Origin: Anaerolineae bacterium
GTDB taxonomy: Bacteria > Chloroflexota > Anaerolineae > Aggregatilineales > Phototrophicaceae
Reading direction: 5' to 3'
NCBI GenBank assembly: GCA_020848855.1
Contig: JADLHH010000131.1
Span: 1 to 5,760, forward strand
DNA length: 5,760 nt
How positions within the stretch are numbered: the first letter of the stretch is position 1; every line of letters begins with the position of its first letter. Shown here one piece after another: positions 5,105 through 5,760 of the stretch. The translations under genes were made by a program, and so were the position numbers. The notes beneath the pieces were generated by a model, which was given only the letters and a program-made list of their open reading frames with translations, was not told where the DNA came from and searched no databases.

Positions 5105-5685
5105 CCGCTCACGACCGCGTCCGCTGGGACGCTGCCTACCGCGACCGGATCGCCGAAGGCGGCTACCCCGACCCCGACCCGCTGCTGTTCCAGTTCACGC
5201 CGCCGCTGCGGGCGGGCACAACCGCGACCGCGCTCGATGTCGCCGCCGGGCTGGGGCAGAATGGGCTGTGGCTGGCGGAACAGGGCTATACCGTCGACCT
5301 GATCGATGTCAGCCGGGTGGCGCTGCTGCACGCCCAAGCCGAAGCCACCCGCCGTAACCTGCGCAGCGCCAATTTCCTGCAGCGCGACCTCGACGGCGCG
5401 GCGTTCGAGCCGAATGCTTACGATCTCGTCTGCGTCTTTCGCTTCCTTCAGCGCGACCTGATCGCCCCGATCCGCGCTGCCGTCCGTCCGGGCGGGCGTG
5501 TGATCTACCAGACCTACAACACCCGCTATCAGGCGCTGCGACCGACCATGCACCCGGATTATCTGCTCGGCATCGGCGAGCTTTCCGGCTACTTCGGCGA
5601 CTGGAAGCTGCTGTACAACAGCGAGCCGCAGCACATCTCGCAAATCGTCGCCGTCAAGCCGGAAAAACGCAGTGCTGAGTGCTGA
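5101..5685 (+). CDS. Class I SAM-dependent methyltransferase, substrate unknown
   Basis: The 194-residue protein has a complete Rossmann-type methyltransferase core. WDAAYRDRI (9-17) and YPDPDPLLF (22-30) form the usual N-terminal lead-in. Motif I is ALDVAAGLGQNGLWLA (44-59), the SAM-binding glycine loop. VDLIDVS (65-71) ends strand 2, with Asp69 at the ribose-binding position. RDLDG (95-99) is the post-motif acidic segment, YDLVCVFRFL (107-116) is strand 4, and VRPGGRVIYQTYN (128-140) is the post-strand-4 loop and strand 5. The pattern is closest to small TehB/UbiE-like methyltransferases, but the substrate is not readable. The ATG overlaps the preceding stop as ATGA, so a longer upstream reading is not needed. 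The last four residues, SAEC, and the TGA are encoded by a heptamer repeat, so the C-terminal tail looks added by repeat growth. A terminator-like hairpin follows. Confidence 0.88.
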   Translation: MTAHDRVRWDAAYRDRIAEGGYPDPDPLLFQFTPPLRAGTTATALDVAAGLGQNGLWLAEQGYTVDLIDVSRVALLHAQAEATRRNLRSANFLQRDLDGAAFEPNAYDLVCVFRFLQRDLIAPIRAAVRPGGRVIYQTYNTRYQALRPTMHPDYLLGIGELSGYFGDWKLLYNSEPQHISQIVAVKPEKRSAEC

Positions 5686-5700
5686 GTGCCGAGTGCTGAG
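5671..5700 (+). repeat. Heptamer tandem repeat, 4.3 copies, covering the methyltransferase stop
   Basis: Units AGTGCTG at 5671-5677, 5678-5684 and 5692-5698 are identical; 5685-5691 is AGTGCCG, and a partial AG ends the array. The methyltransferase TGA (5683-5685) spans the junction of units two and three. Tandem heptamers of this type occur at gene ends in several bacterial phyla and vary in copy number by slippage. The array runs directly into the hairpin at 5699-5737. Confidence 0.85.
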
Positions 5701-5737
5701 AAAGAGCAAAACTACGAAACTTTGTTTTGCTCTTTCT
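5699..5737. terminator. Long perfect hairpin, probable operon terminator (maybe bidirectional)
   Basis: AGAAAGAGCAAAAC (5699-5712) pairs perfectly with GTTTTGCTCTTTCT (5724-5737), giving a 14-bp stem and an 11-nt loop. It begins 14 nt after the methyltransferase stop. The 3' arm is T-rich (TTTT and TTT tracts), but no separate T-run follows it, so it is not a textbook intrinsic terminator. Because both arms carry A- or T-rich tracts, it may work in both directions if a minus-strand gene lies beyond the right edge. An alternative is a mobile-repeat end. Confidence 0.6.
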
Positions 5738-5760
5738 GTCGACTTGGCTTCCTAATCTTC

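Overview
The window looks like a GC-rich bacterial chromosome segment. AT-rich stretches are confined to the promoter-like intergenic gaps. The style of the uncharacterised proteins, a 7-nt tandem repeat and a short GGGGCAGAC-type palindrome suggest a Chloroflexota (Anaerolineae-like) genome. That assignment is a judgement from pattern only; no marker gene is present to confirm it.

Left edge (1-368): the first 41 codons of a minus-strand gene run off the window (1-125). Upstream of it lies an AT-rich gap with the best promoter of the window, on the minus strand: TTGAAA, 16 nt, TGC-TATAAT. Nested inverted repeats (258-300) overlap this promoter, and a second, separate palindrome lies at 152-165.

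Minus-strand block (369-3411), read right to left: a PduO-type ATP:cob(I)alamin adenosyltransferase, a 106-nt gap holding three small inverted repeats, a 12-helix MFS transporter, and a bacterial type IB DNA topoisomerase with all five active-site positions intact. Nothing in the block shows a shared pathway, so it may simply be a run of co-oriented genes.

Divergent control region (3412-3513): the minus block and the plus-strand operon start back to back. The -10 elements of the two strands overlap in one near-palindrome (3463-3474). Next to it is a perfect 8+8 bp inverted repeat (3477-3498), placed where one regulator could act on both directions.

Plus-strand operon (3514-5685): three genes tightly coupled by overlaps of 41 and 4 nt. 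They encode a GNAT-like protein with a degenerate acetyl-CoA motif, a 252-residue protein I do not recognise, and a class I SAM-dependent methyltransferase. The operon ends in a heptamer tandem repeat, which supplies the methyltransferase stop codon, followed directly by a 14-bp perfect hairpin that is probably the terminator.

I saw no tRNA, rRNA, CRISPR array, transposase or phage gene. The most unusual content is the overlapping GNAT-like/unknown/methyltransferase operon with its dyad-rich divergent promoter. I cannot claim a new system from this sequence alone.
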